From Paenibacillus radicibacter (lineage in GTDB: Bacteria > Bacillota > Bacilli > Paenibacillales > NBRC-103111): a stretch of 33,972 nt of DNA. Position 1 is the stretch's first letter; each line of letters begins with the position of its first letter. The notes under the pieces are model-generated. The model was not told where the DNA came from and did not search any database. It worked only from the letters and a program-made list of their open reading frames with translations. The stretch spans positions 1-33,972 of the forward strand of contig NZ_JANQBC010000019.1 of NCBI RefSeq assembly GCF_024721995.1. Reading direction: 5' to 3'. The position numbers were made by a program, and so were the translations under genes. Positions 1 to 9,815 of the stretch are shown in pieces.

Positions 1-422
1 TCCCCAACACGGCAGCCGGTACTATACAGAAACTCAAGTAAAGCTCGTTCTCGAGGAGATAGACAGGAGATTTTCAGATGTATCACATCTTCCTCAATTA
101 AAAATTTCGGTATGCGTTTATCCATCTTGGGCTCCCTTAATTTGAGAGAGGGGTTCGTTGCGAGGTAACCTTCTTCATATGCAAAGCGAAAAAGGGAGCG
201 AACAAAGCGGATGCGATGTCCTAAACTGCTTGGCTTTAATCGGCCGGATTGTTTTGCCAAGTATTCCTTCAACAGTTGTAAAATGACTTCTCCAATATTA
301 AGATCACCTAGTTCACCGACCAACATCCTTAGCTGCAAAGTATAAGCTTTTAATGTAAGTGGACTAAACCCCTGGATTCGTTTATCTGCTTCATAAAGTC
401 TCCATAACTCTCTCAAATTCAT
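1..422 (-). CDS. Tyrosine recombinase (XerC/D-like), C-terminus beyond window edge
   Basis: Reading down from an ATG at 422 gives 140 codons without a stop to the window edge. The start is MNLRELWRLYEADKRIQGFS. Residues about 1-95 resemble the SAM-like core-binding domain of phage integrases. The last residues, LLEFLYSTGCRVGE, carry the first catalytic arginine of the tyrosine recombinase family. The remaining catalytic residues (Lys, HxxR, His, Tyr) would lie outside the window. The ATG has a good ribosome-binding site, GGGAGG, eight bases upstream. That site lies in one arm of an inverted repeat at 426-478. The role is site-specific DNA strand exchange, presumably for a mobile element, since no cell-division locus is nearby. 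The family call is firm; which element it serves is unknown. Confidence 0.85.
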   Translation of the reverse strand, partial: MNLRELWRLYEADKRIQGFSPLTLKAYTLQLRMLVGELGDLNIGEVILQLLKEYLAKQSGRLKPSSLGHRIRFVRSLFRFAYEEGYLATNPSLKLREPKMDKRIPKFLIEEDVIHLKISCLSPRERALLEFLYSTGCRVG

Positions 423-425
423 AAT

Positions 426-478
426 AAAACCTCCCATAAGACCTATTAATTCTAGGTTTTAATCAAATGGGAGGTTTT
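426..478. repeat. Inverted repeat covering the recombinase ribosome-binding site
   Basis: Arms of 12 bp, AAAACCTCCCAT at 426-437 and ATGGGAGGTTTT at 467-478, are perfect complements. A smaller pair (ACCTA/TAGGT) lies inside at 441-457. On the minus-strand transcript the GGGAGG of the recombinase ribosome-binding site sits in the arm nearest the start codon, so the hairpin could hide it. It could equally be a recombinase binding site or a terminator-like stem. Confidence 0.5.
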
Positions 479-527
479 AATCGATTGTATTGCTCTATTG
501 TGTCTCGATATATATACATTCATTGAA

Positions 528-929
528 TTATTCATTTTCTATGCGAAAAAAGAACTTTCTAACAAATACCGTATAAATTAATACGATTACTGACCAAATA
601 AAATTCCCTATAAATGGTTGCTGATTTTGCGAGAATAATAGATTATAACTTATTAGGCCAAATCCAGATGAGTATATAATCATCAACCAAAATCCCCATT
701 TTTTTAAACGCAAATAACCATAGATGAGGATAAGGGAACCGATAGCCAATAATATCCTAAAAAATTGTTCTGAAAAGTGGGGTAAACCAAACCTCTCGGC
801 TATGCCAAATTCATTTGCTTCTGCATTAAAGAATATTGCTGTGACAATCATTAAAGCTGCATGAAGTGCCCAGTAACGCGATCTTCTTGATTCCATCTTT
901 AACAATTTCAATCGCTGTTGAGTCTGCAA
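528..929 (-). CDS. Small multi-pass membrane protein with a foreign N-terminus
   Basis: An ORF of 133 codons; a second in-frame ATG is at 896. From about residue 19 onward (RYWALHAALMIVTAIFF) it has four hydrophobic segments of about 18-22 residues and ends in a basic, aromatic tail (VRKFFFRIENE), as expected for a small integral membrane protein. No family was recognised. The first 15-20 residues are encoded by DNA that, in another frame, codes for the aspartate racemase remnant at 826-1212. The true N-terminus therefore seems to have been lost in a deletion that joined the two genes near 865. No convincing ribosome-binding site precedes either ATG. The membrane part is probably a remnant, but it is still open. 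Confidence 0.45.
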   Translation of the reverse strand: MQTQQRLKLLKMESRRSRYWALHAALMIVTAIFFNAEANEFGIAERFGLPHFSEQFFRILLAIGSLILIYGYLRLKKWGFWLMIIYSSGFGLISYNLLFSQNQQPFIGNFIWSVIVLIYTVFVRKFFFRIENE

Positions 930-1212
930 TATGAATTAACGGAATACATACCGATCTTTCTACTTCTTGTGCCATCTTATGCATTGTATTTGTACAAATG
1001 ACGATTAAATCTGCTCCTGCCATTTGAAGTTTTTGAGCTGAATCAATCATAATTCTTGTAGCCTCATCCCAGTTTCCTTGATGCTGTAAAGTCTTGATTT
1101 CTTGAAAATTCACAGAATACATAAGACTTTTAGCGGAATGATGCCAACCTAGTCTATCTTTTACATATTCATTAATAATTTGGTAATAAAGCAAAGATGA
1201 CTCCCAACTCAT
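826..1212 (-). pseudogene. Aspartate/glutamate racemase remnant, both ends lost
   Basis: The reading matches the aspartate/glutamate racemase superfamily (YgeA-type amino-acid racemases). It begins at the conserved (I)GGMSWESSLLYY motif, and FIGG can be read just before the ATG, but an in-frame TAA precedes that, so the usual start (MKTIGLIGG) is gone. The catalytic Cys region VICTNTMHKM is present, followed by IPLIHIADSTA and GIKKIALLGT. At that point (about 865-876) similarity ends abruptly and the frame runs on through DNA that encodes the membrane protein in a different frame. The C-terminal half with the second catalytic Cys is missing, so it should be inactive. Confidence 0.8.
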
Positions 1213-1416
1213 TCCACCAATAAATTAAGCACCTCACTTATTGTTAACATCATTTTCTCACAAGGAGTTCATGTATACAATAAATTGAGGATAGCGTATC
1301 TAATGCCCTCATCTGAACATAGATACTATCCTGTTTTTGAACTTTGCTGTGGTATCAGTTGTTTTGGCACGATTCAGTCATTACTCTGAAAGTATATTAC
1401 CACTAAATCAACATTG

Positions 1417-1460
1417 TAAAAAAACGAACCTCTAGAATTACTTCTAGGGTTCGCTTTTTA
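1417..1460. terminator. Bidirectional hairpin terminator
   Basis: Stem arms CGAACCTCTAGAA (1425-1437) and TTCTAGGGTTCG (1442-1453) enclose a 4-base loop. T/A runs flank both sides, with CTTTTT on the plus strand and TTTTTT on the minus strand. On the minus strand it would end transcription from further right. Confidence 0.7.
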
Positions 1461-1898
1461 CTATTACTTCTTTTCTTCATTTGGTGATCAATTAAGATCA
1501 AAGACTAACAATGTACCCACTTACTGTATATCCAAAATTTTAGCTACATCCTGGGTATGTGGATTTCTATATAAAAATAAATATTAGATCACCTGCTCCA
1601 TTGAGCTAAAGACGGTTTAGTGCTAACATAATTTCTTTCCCTATATGTAACCTCACAATTAGATAAATTATTATTCGATTGATTAAAGCACTATGTACCA
1701 ATAGAAGAGAATCTCATCACAATGACTTGTTGAACTGGGAATGGTGAAAGGCTACCTCATAGAACTCTGTAGGAAATCGTTAAGTTGTTTTTGTTCTATT
1801 AGTTTTTGACGTGATTTAAAGACATCAATCAGTAGACGTAAAGAATAGAGGGTGCAGATTTTCTTTAACACCCTGATGTTCATCGCTAGTAAATGGAG
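1461..1898. other. Intergenic region with no supported gene
   Basis: An AT-rich stretch between the terminator and the glycine-zipper gene. No ORF with a ribosome-binding site, recognisable coding remnant or strong hairpin was seen on either strand. Confidence 0.5.
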
Positions 1899-2123
1899 CT
1901 AGTCCTGTTTATCATGTTCATTTTCATTATCATCAACTGCATCGCCTACCTTGTTTCCTAAAGATGCGCCTACTATACCACCTACAACTGTTCCTACAGG
2001 ACCCAAAGCGGAACCAACAACAGCACCTATGGCACCACCACCTACTGCTCCTACAGCCTCTTCAGCTCCGATACCATTCGTGTCAGAATCATTGGTTCGG
2101 TTACGTTCGTTGTTTTTAGTCAT
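1899..2123 (-). CDS. Small glycine-zipper protein
   Basis: 74 residues starting MTKNNERNRTND. The ATG at 2123 is preferred to an upstream in-frame GTG because AGGAG lies eight bases before it. A polar, Asn/Asp-rich N-terminus is followed by a Gly/Ala/Val-rich central segment (about residues 20-57). That segment has glycine-zipper spacing (GAVGGGAIGAVVGSALG, then GGIVGASLG) and is flanked by a charged tail, DNENEHDKQD. Such segments form tightly packed membrane-inserting helices or assemblies; the precise role is unknown. The gene is monocistronic and separated from its neighbours by more than 400 bases on each side. Confidence 0.7.
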   Translation of the reverse strand: MTKNNERNRTNDSDTNGIGAEEAVGAVGGGAIGAVVGSALGPVGTVVGGIVGASLGNKVGDAVDDNENEHDKQD

Positions 2124-2350
2124 CACTTTCACTCCTCATTTTCTGATAGGATACTCTGCTTTGATAGCGTAACATCCCAAAACATATCTTTCCCTTACCT
2201 ATTTAAAAAGATTCAGAGCTGGGAACCCATTTGTGCTACAACGTATTTTTGGACGAAAAACAGTCGGCAACATAATCTCAATGGAATACTCAGTAAGTAG
2301 ACTAATATTTCTTAAATTTTAAACTTCGAGCTACTTAAGAGGAACTTTTA

Positions 2351-2482
2351 TAACGGTAATCGGTACACATTCTTGAGTGATTTCGGTTATCGGTATATAT
2401 TGTTGACTTTCGACAATATGGTGTCATACATTATATTGTTATTAGTTTTCTACAGAAAAATAAGTTGTTTAGTTTTCCCCCC
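2351..2482. repeat. 132-bp transposon-end-like repeat, copy 1
   Basis: Clearly similar over its whole length to 14692-14823, in the same orientation. Shared blocks include ATATTGTTGAC, CGACA, GGTGT, AGTTTTC and ATAAGTTG. Inside the copy a 26-bp unit of the form CGGnnATCGGnAnAnATTnTTG occurs twice in tandem. Tandem short repeats at one end are typical of transposase binding sites in IS21-, Tn552- or Tn7-like elements, but no matching transposase gene was found. The family is unknown. Confidence 0.6.
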
Positions 2483-2485
2483 ATA

Positions 2486-2532
2486 ACAAACAAATAACGA
2501 AGCACATTTATGCTGCTTCGTTATTTGTTCTT
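2486..2532 (-). terminator. Terminator after clpP
   Basis: A perfect 15-bp stem (ACAAATAACGAAGCA at 2490-2504 paired with TGCTTCGTTATTTGT at 2514-2528) with a 9-base loop. It lies about 60 bases beyond the clpP stop codon on the minus strand. The flanking sequence is T-rich in both directions, so it may work both ways. Confidence 0.75.
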
Positions 2533-2588
2533 TTATTCTTTATTTCGTAAATTGAACTTTCTTCAGCATTCAACAAAATTTTAGAATA

Positions 2589-3170
2589 CTATTCTTTGGT
2601 AAGTACGGCATCAATCAAACCATAGTTTAATGCTTCTTGGGCAGACAAAAAGTGGTCTCGATCCGTGTCCCTTTCTATTTTTCCAATCGGTTGCCCAGTT
2701 TGTTTTGCCAACAGTTCATTCAATTTATGACGCAAATTCAAGATTCTTTTTGCGCTAATTTCAATATCCGATGCTTGCCCTTGTACACCTCCAAGTGGTT
2801 GGTGAATCATAACTTCACTGTTTGATAAGCAATAACGCTTTCCCTTGGCACCACTGGACAATAAAAACGCACCCATTGAAGCCGCCATACCGATACAAAG
2901 CGTGCTGACCTCAGGTTTTACATATTGCATGGCATCATAAATACCCATTCCTGCTGTAATAGATCCACCAGGACTATTAATGTACAATTTAATCTCCTTT
3001 TCATGGTCTTCCGCTTCCAAATATAGTAACTGCGCAATAACTATGTTCGCGGTCACATCCGACACTTCTCCTGTAATAAAGACGATACGGTCTTGCAGCA
3101 TACGGGAATAAATGTCGTAAGACCGTTCGCCCCTGCTGGTATGTTCAACAACATATGGTATGAGATTCAC
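2589..3170 (-). CDS. clpP: ClpP-family serine protease subunit (operon-borne)
   Basis: 193 residues, the normal length for ClpP, the barrel-forming peptidase of the cytosolic Clp complexes. The catalytic triad is at the canonical positions: Ser98 in GMAASMGAF, His123 in MIHQPLGG, Asp172 in DTDRDHF. The handle region and the conserved LYINSPGGS and GLIDAV motifs are present. The start is GTG at 3170, with AGGAGG seven bases upstream. It is the last gene of a three-gene unit behind a MerR regulator and an unknown protein, 11 bases after the latter. No Clp ATPase is encoded nearby, so it would have to borrow ClpX/ClpC or act with the unknown protein. This arrangement differs from the usual stand-alone housekeeping clpP, so it is probably a second copy. 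Family assignment is near certain. Confidence 0.97.
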   Translation of the reverse strand: MNLIPYVVEHTSRGERSYDIYSRMLQDRIVFITGEVSDVTANIVIAQLLYLEAEDHEKEIKLYINSPGGSITAGMGIYDAMQYVKPEVSTLCIGMAASMGAFLLSSGAKGKRYCLSNSEVMIHQPLGGVQGQASDIEISAKRILNLRHKLNELLAKQTGQPIGKIERDTDRDHFLSAQEALNYGLIDAVLTKE

Positions 3171-3181
3171 GGATTGCCCTC

Positions 3182-3712
3182 CTATTGTATAATCCCTTCA
3201 ATTCGATACTTCTTTTCCCATTCTGAAACGTGCTTAGGGTCAATCCTGATAATCTTTGTTGGTGTATGCTCGATATACTCTTGGACGTCGCTACTTCCGA
3301 ATTGCTGCCGCAGTTCTTTTATTTTTCCAACAACTTCCTCGTCGGTGCTAATACTATCGATTTCCTCTTCTGATACGACCATTAAGGTAACAAAGTGTTC
3401 AACGCGAGTGACCCTTCCAACTTCGTCTTTGTAGCAAAATGCCACATTGATGGTTTTCTCCCCACATGTTACGGGCTCTCGAGTAAAGATTTCAATGTAA
3501 ATATCATTTGCAATTCGTGGGTTAAGAATAGATATTTCTCCGGTGCTATCTTCATCAAAACCATTAAGATTACGAGTTCGATGAATACCTATCGGAAGAG
3601 ATATCTGTATACGGACGTTGTCAACTTGACCAATCGGAGCAATTTGAATCCATAGATGGTTCATGCCTTCTTCATTTTCAATCGTAGTTTTTGCATGCCG
3701 GACTTTTATCAT
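3182..3712 (-). CDS. Unknown beta-rich protein in MerR-ClpP operon
   Basis: 176 residues, not recognised. Residues about 18-115 alternate short hydrophobic strands ([43 protein letters not shown]) with turns, which suggests an immunoglobulin-like beta-sandwich. Residues 116-176 are charged and probably helical ([14 protein letters not shown] ... [13 protein letters not shown]). There is no signal peptide or membrane segment, so it is probably cytosolic. The start ATG (3712) overlaps the MerR stop as ATGA, and clpP follows after 11 bases, so the three are almost certainly co-translated. Position suggests an adaptor, substrate or inhibitor of the neighbouring ClpP, but that is inference only. 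Confidence 0.85.
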   Translation of the reverse strand: MIKVRHAKTTIENEEGMNHLWIQIAPIGQVDNVRIQISLPIGIHRTRNLNGFDEDSTGEISILNPRIANDIYIEIFTREPVTCGEKTINVAFCYKDEVGRVTRVEHFVTLMVVSEEEIDSISTDEEVVGKIKELRQQFGSSDVQEYIEHTPTKIIRIDPKHVSEWEKKYRIEGIIQ

Positions 3713-4128
3713 TGGTTCCCTTCCCCTTTCAGTAATTGGGTAACGGTTTCGATCATCTTAACTTTCAATTCCGGTGAAACACGTGAACTAACCGAGATAA
3801 TAACATCTTCATTTAAGACATGTGTTTCGTTTCGAAAAATCTGATCTGACTGATACAATCGAAGGTTTTCACCGATTTTAATAACTTCTTCAATCGGCAA
3901 ACCGACTAACTTTTCTTGTGCTGAGGCTAAGGTTTCGCCTCTTTTGGAAAATAAGAGAATGGCACGAAAATAATGAAGATGATTATCCGTATATACCCTT
4001 TTGTTTCCAACCAATTCAAGGGGCGGGATAATCCCTATCTGTGTGTAGTACCTAATCGTTCTTAAATTTATTTGCGGGTCGTCGTTCTGCAAAACTTCAG
4101 CTATTTGCTTTGCGGTGTAAGTATTCAA
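3709..4128 (-). CDS. MerR-family transcriptional regulator of the clpP operon
   Basis: 139 residues from a TTG at 4128. An upstream in-frame ATG exists at 4152, but AGGAAGG sits eight bases before the TTG. The N-terminal winged helix-turn-helix carries the family motif (YTAKQIAEVLQ, then LRTIRYYTQIGIIPP, then RVYTDNHLHYFRAILLF). A coiled linker follows, then a C-terminal segment of about 55 residues without an obvious metal-binding cysteine set. It starts the operon and lies directly behind a sigma-A promoter overlapped by a 37-bp palindrome, so autoregulation is likely. The ligand is unknown. Confidence 0.9.
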   Translation of the reverse strand: MNTYTAKQIAEVLQNDDPQINLRTIRYYTQIGIIPPLELVGNKRVYTDNHLHYFRAILLFSKRGETLASAQEKLVGLPIEEVIKIGENLRLYQSDQIFRNETHVLNEDVIISVSSRVSPELKVKMIETVTQLLKGEGNQ

Positions 4129-4156
4129 CACGCTCACCTTCCTAACCCACATTTTA

Positions 4157-4209
4157 GTTACACATTACTGTCACACTTACAGTTTAGTGTAACTTATTTC
4201 GATTGTCAA
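4157..4209 (-). promoter_or_regulatory. Promoter and palindromic operator of the MerR-clpP operon
   Basis: On the minus strand TTGACA (4209-4204) is followed after 17 bases by TAAACT (4186-4181). A 37-bp nested palindrome spans 4157-4193: outer arms GTTACAC/GTGTAAC, inner arms ACTGT/ACAGT, 12 of 15 arm positions matching around a 7-base centre. It covers the -10 box and the start site, as expected for repression. The spacer is the normal 17 bases rather than the 19-20 of classical MerR-activated promoters. Confidence 0.7.
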
Positions 4210-4243
4210 TATTCGTCTCCCATCATCTCTCTTGTTAACGCAA

Positions 4244-4275
4244 CAAACCGGCTGGAACGCAGCCGGTTTGAGTGC
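4244..4275 (-). terminator. Hairpin after the TnpC-like gene
   Basis: A perfect 10-bp GC-rich stem (CAAACCGGCT at 4244-4253, AGCCGGTTTG at 4261-4270) with a 7-base loop. It lies just past the stop of the minus-strand gene at 4317. There is no long T run, so termination may be weak. Confidence 0.45.
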
Positions 4276-4316
4276 TAAATTATTATAATGTTCTTCCCGC
4301 CGTAGCCAATCTATAG

Positions 4317-4790
4317 CTACTTTTGAAATTTTTCAAACTCACTTTTTAACCATGTCTGGTTTTGATGAGCAATGTATTGTTCCATGCGTACTAACAAATC
4401 AACCAATTCTGGTTTCGTCAGCTGCATATAACGTTGTCTGACTCGATCTATGTCACGATCTTGTTTTATGTGCTTGAATGCATCCAGATCATCATTTAAG
4501 GGCTTGTGGGACCTTTTCAATGGTTTATAAACCTTTGTAGTACTGTGTTTTAGAAAATGATTGTGAAGTTCCTTGTTATTTCGGATGGTATTTTGGTGTA
4601 TACCTTTTCCATCTGGGTCAATTTCTTTCGATTTATCTGAAACTGTCCGGTAAGAAACTGACTTACCCTCATTAGATAGAGCGTCGATGGCTTTTACTCC
4701 AAGTTCAAAGGAACGGTTTTTCTTCTCGTCATACGATGCTTGAAGCCATTTCAATTCATTTGTTTGAGGAGATACGAATTTCCGGCGCAT
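4317..4790 (-). CDS. TnpC-like accessory protein of a Tn554-type element
   Basis: 157 residues from the ATG at 4790 (AAAGG nine bases upstream; another ATG lies three codons earlier). The N-terminal half has the small HTH-like layout of TnpC/DUF6262 proteins (FELGVKAIDALSNEGKSVSYRTVSDKS). A basic linker and a C-terminal helix rich in charged residues follow. The gene overlaps the 3' end of the recombinase pseudogene, which is the usual tnpB-tnpC arrangement. It is intact, but its recombinase partner is broken. The family call rests on size, position and sequence style. Confidence 0.65.
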   Translation of the reverse strand: MRRKFVSPQTNELKWLQASYDEKKNRSFELGVKAIDALSNEGKSVSYRTVSDKSKEIDPDGKGIHQNTIRNNKELHNHFLKHSTTKVYKPLKRSHKPLNDDLDAFKHIKQDRDIDRVRQRYMQLTKPELVDLLVRMEQYIAHQNQTWLKSEFEKFQK

Positions 4791-5440
4791 ATGTCTCATC
4801 CTTTTGAGATTTTTCGATTAACTGGATCTCCCTGAGCTCGTGCTTAGCTCTATTTTTTGCGATCTTCATTTTCTTTGCTTCAAGCGGTAACCCCAGTTGC
4901 TCGAATCTTTTTTCACTTTCATCTGCCCAATTATAAAAGGCTGTAATTTCTTCTCTAAACTCCGGACGAGGCACTTTTGCACCACATCCCACACAAGCCA
5001 TTTTAGTTGGACATACTGAGTCAATTGTGCATATGCCACCCACAACTTTTGACATGGTGCCAACCTTCTCACGGTAATCATCATATATCTCTTTAAGCTC
5101 TTCAGGACCTCGGATAATACCCTTTTGGATATCTACATATGAGATCCAGTTTTCATGAAGTGAATTTATTGATGCTGAAACTTGTTGTGTTGTGGGAGCT
5201 GAGTAGTAAGAAGTCACCTCAATATCCTTCTGATGGAGCAGCGTTTTCACAATATCAACTGGGATTTTCTAGGTTTGAACAGCATGCGTTGCAAATGCAT
5301 GTCTCAAAAGATGAGCTTTTAGAACAACTTGATTGCCTTCTGCCGACTGTATTACAATGCCGTGTAAAAGAAATCGAAGTATAGCATTAATTGAAAACAC
5401 GTTGATGTGTCTAGACTGGTATTGAAAGAGCACGATTACA
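4756..5440 (-). pseudogene. Tn554-type tyrosine recombinase remnant with internal stop
   Basis: Reading on the minus strand gives ILRFLLHGIVIQ, then KAHLLRHAFATHAVQT, a TAG at 5271-5269, then KIPVDIVKTLLHQKDIEVTS and YYSAPT. These are the HxxR box, the following helices and the catalytic Tyr of a tyrosine recombinase. The part after the stop runs on as an open frame from 5250. It ends in a zinc-binding type Cys cluster (CTIDSVCPTKMACVGCG) and a coiled-coil tail. The N-terminal two thirds are missing: similarity fades around 5440, where an oppositely oriented recombinase fragment begins. The gene is therefore broken by at least one stop and a truncation. Confidence 0.8.
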
Positions 5441-5649
5441 AAGTTCCTATCAATTCTATTTTTGCAATTGAAGAAGCGAATGCATTTCTCTCAGTAATTG
5501 ATAATTATCAGGACAAGCTTCTATTCGCCTTATTGCGTTATATGGGAGTTCGTGCAGGAGAGGCTACTGGTATAAATCTTAACACTCTTACAATCACCCC
5601 CACAGGGGGATATTGTAATAAACAAACATCATACTGCATACTTCAATGA
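5407..5649 (+). pseudogene. Tyrosine recombinase fragment, opposite orientation
   Basis: 80 codons. YKVPINSIFAIEEANAFLSV is the linker plus first helix of an integrase catalytic domain. LLFALLRYMGVRAGEATGI contains the first catalytic Arg. Similarity stops after about residue 62, and nothing matching the HxxR or Tyr boxes follows. It faces the minus-strand recombinase remnant, and the two overlap at 5407-5440. An inversion or insertion must have placed them back to back. Confidence 0.7.
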
Positions 5650-5767
5650 AAATCTCGCCTAAGACTTTGTAATAATTTGCTCATGTATAATAAAACGTAA
5701 TGGAAACCACATCACTTCATTGATACCGTGAAGAGTAAAATATTCTCAATAGTCTGACGCTTCTATA

Positions 5768-5798
5768 CAAAAAAACAACCTCTGTATGAGATTGTTTA
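5768..5798 (-). terminator. Terminator of the large collagen-like gene
   Basis: A 10-bp stem with one G-T pair (AAACAACCTC at 5773-5782, GAGATTGTTT at 5788-5797), followed on the minus strand by a run of seven T. It lies about 60 bases after the collagen-like gene. Confidence 0.75.
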
Positions 5799-5855
5799 AA
5801 ATAAAACAATTAATGACGTTTATTAACTTTACGAAATGACTCTATAGAGTACAGT

Positions 5856-8083
<2,228 letters not shown>

Positions 8084-8146
8084 TTAACCTCCCCAATCAA
8101 CGCTTTGGTTGTTCCATTCTTCTGTCCGTTCAGATGCTGAGACCAT
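8084..8146 (-). CDS. Possible 20-residue peptide behind a strong ribosome-binding site
   Basis: From ATG 8146 the frame reads MVSASERTEEWNNQSVDWGG, then stops. AAGGAGGT lies at 8170-8163, about 17 bases before the ATG, which is too far for normal use. The frame is open back to the ribosome-binding site (VSKKDLM), so a nearer non-ATG start or a degraded start is possible. The function is unknown; it may be the remains of a longer gene. Confidence 0.25.
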   Translation of the reverse strand: MVSASERTEEWNNQSVDWGG

Positions 8147-8317
8147 CAGATCTTTCTTGCTGACCTCCTTTTTGTGTGGACGTAAGATTAATATCACATT
8201 TATTTTATCAGTCTAATACTAAATTATTTTCACAGAATTACAATATCATAACTTAAATCACTTATGGTCTGCTTATTATTGTGATGGCAAAAGTCCTAAT
8301 TAGAAAGGAGATTAAGA

Positions 8318-8545
8318 ATTCGAGCATTTCAAACAATTAATATTCGAAACGCAGAGAATACGATAGAAATTGCATTCGGGCTAGGTGGAACTAGAGCAAT
8401 ACAAGCCTTAAAACTAATTCTTGCTTCTGATTATAATAAAAATGAACTTAAAAGGTTCAGGGAAAAAATAATCGATCTTCACAAAGATTTTCCAGAAGTT
8501 GTTGATCGCTTTGGTTTCAGGTTTAAAAACAAAAAAATAGTTTAA
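8318..8545 (+). CDS. 75-residue unknown protein, probable ATT start
   Basis: The frame opens after a TAA at 8297 and contains no ATG, GTG or TTG in a sensible place. However, AAAGGAG (8304-8310) lies seven bases before an ATT at 8318, which begins I-R-A-F-Q-T-I-N-I. The product has a charged, helical second half (NELKRFREKIIDLHKDFP, then VVDRFGFRFKNKKIV). A strong terminator follows 30 bases after the stop, so this behaves like a complete small transcription unit. Either ATT is a rare start, as in infC, or a former ATG has mutated. The family is not recognised. Confidence 0.4.
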   Translation: MRAFQTINIRNAENTIEIAFGLGGTRAIQALKLILASDYNKNELKRFREKIIDLHKDFPEVVDRFGFRFKNKKIV

Positions 8546-8574
8546 AGTTTATAATAGTTGACCTAATAAAAGAC

Positions 8575-8629
8575 GGAACTGCAGACTAAGACTTTGTGCT
8601 CGCGTCTTAGTCTGCAGTTCCACTTTTTA
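8575..8629 (+). terminator. Strong intrinsic terminator
   Basis: A perfect 18-bp stem (arms 8575-8592 and 8604-8621) with an 11-base loop, followed by ACTTTTTAA on the plus strand. It closes the small plus-strand gene at 8318-8545. Confidence 0.85.
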
Positions 8630-9113
8630 ATAGTGAGGTGCGAATTAAAGATTTATTCCCAAAGAGAATTTTCTTTTACTCTCCGAACAAATTTGAAAAA
8701 ACAATGAATATTTATGTTTTTTAATAAAGCTTTTTATGAGTAAATAGTTAATTGAAATAATAACAAGAATTTTCATGATAAAATCAAGCCTCAAAGCATA
8801 TTACAATTTATTCATGAGAGTGATTTAGTTAGTCGTTCTTCCATCAGTTTCTATTACCCTCATGAGTATAGCGATATCAATTTCATCTCAATGGCTTCTT
8901 GCTTTTCTGGTATTGAAATCATAGTTTTGATAGTATTTATATCTTCTTAGATATAAATACTGATTGTTCGTAATGCGAAGAGAGCCGTGTACTCTACTCT
9001 CTGTAGCACACACGGCCAGTGACAATGATGTGTTTACCGACGAACAGTCACTACCAATGGCATTGACCAAAATCAACTAATATCATTAGTAACAGATGTC
9101 AATACCGATCTTG
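8630..9113. other. Intergenic region with two hairpins
   Basis: No supported gene. A perfect 13-bp stem with a 4-base loop lies at 8932-8961, and a second pairing (GCCGTGT with ACACGGC) at about 8981-9015. An open frame across 8888-9076 on the minus strand simply reads through these hairpins and has no ribosome-binding site. Confidence 0.45.
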
Positions 9114-9371
9114 CTATTTTGAACTATTGTTCCCAACGAGTTTAACCATTACATTTGCGATAGCATGTTGTTCTTCCTCTGATGCTACAGACCAAAGATC
9201 TGAAAGTACACGTTCCTGTTCATTTTTTGGGTCTACAGAACTTGCTAAATAATCACCGACTTGATACGCCACTGATTGAACTATTTGTTGTGACATTCCT
9301 TGTTCTTGAGCACCTTCAACTCGATCGCCTAAAAAGTTTTTCCACTGATCCCAATTGTTAAGAATAGACAT
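9114..9371 (-). CDS. DUF3243 family protein (YmfJ-like)
   Basis: 85 residues. It matches the DUF3243 pattern end to end: MSILNNWDQWKNFLGDRVEG, then VAYQVGDYLASSVDPKNEQE, then EEEQHAIANVMVKLV. AAGGAAA precedes the ATG by about four bases. These small soluble proteins are widespread in spore-forming Bacilli and their function is unknown. It is intact, in contrast to the splB and recombinase remains just upstream. Confidence 0.9.
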   Translation of the reverse strand: MSILNNWDQWKNFLGDRVEGAQEQGMSQQIVQSVAYQVGDYLASSVDPKNEQERVLSDLWSVASEEEQHAIANVMVKLVGNNSSK

Positions 9372-9424
9372 AGATTTCCTTCTTTATTTAATTCATAATT
9401 ATTTTGTGTACATAAATAAAGACT

Positions 9425-9815
9425 ATACTCCATTGCCATTGACATGTTTTCCATGTAACTTTGAAGATTACTTTTAATATCCGCTTCTTCTTTTTGATAA
9501 ATGTACTTACCTATTCCGTATTTGCCCCATTTATATCTTCATCGATCTTCGTCCAATTCCAGCTTAGTCATTGGATAATTCTTTTCAATCACTCTTTTGG
9601 CGGGCTTAGTAAAACGATGTTGAATAACTCAAAAGTCAGGTCTTTTTTTGCCTCAGGCGGCAATTCAGCCTCTAATCTTTCGAACATTTCGTAATAACCT
9701 TCCTCCCAACCTTCATGCAGGTAGATCGGGGCTACGATAAAACCAACTGGATAACCTGCTCGTGCAACTTTTCCGGCTGCTTCAGTTCTTTTGGTCATGT
9801 TCTTGTCATCAATCG
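9425..9815 (-). pseudogene. splB: Spore photoproduct lyase (splB) C-terminal remnant
   Basis: The frame from about 9810 reads KNMTKRTEAAGKVARAGYPV, then GFIVAPIYLHEGWEEGYYEM and LEAELPPEAKKDLTFEL. This is typical of the radical-SAM DNA repair enzyme that reverses spore photoproduct. A frameshift follows near 9622. The next frame continues IQHRFTKPAKRVIEKNYPM, then TKLELDED, a TGA at 9541-9539, then RYKWGKYGIGKYIYQKEEA. The 5' two thirds, including the CX3CX2C iron-sulphur motif, are absent: upstream similarity ends in an array of short repeats at 9795-9930. The gene is non-functional. Confidence 0.85.

Noticed and set aside
8888-9076. 62-codon minus-strand ORF
   Set aside because: It reads through two hairpins, has no ribosome-binding site and has unusual composition.
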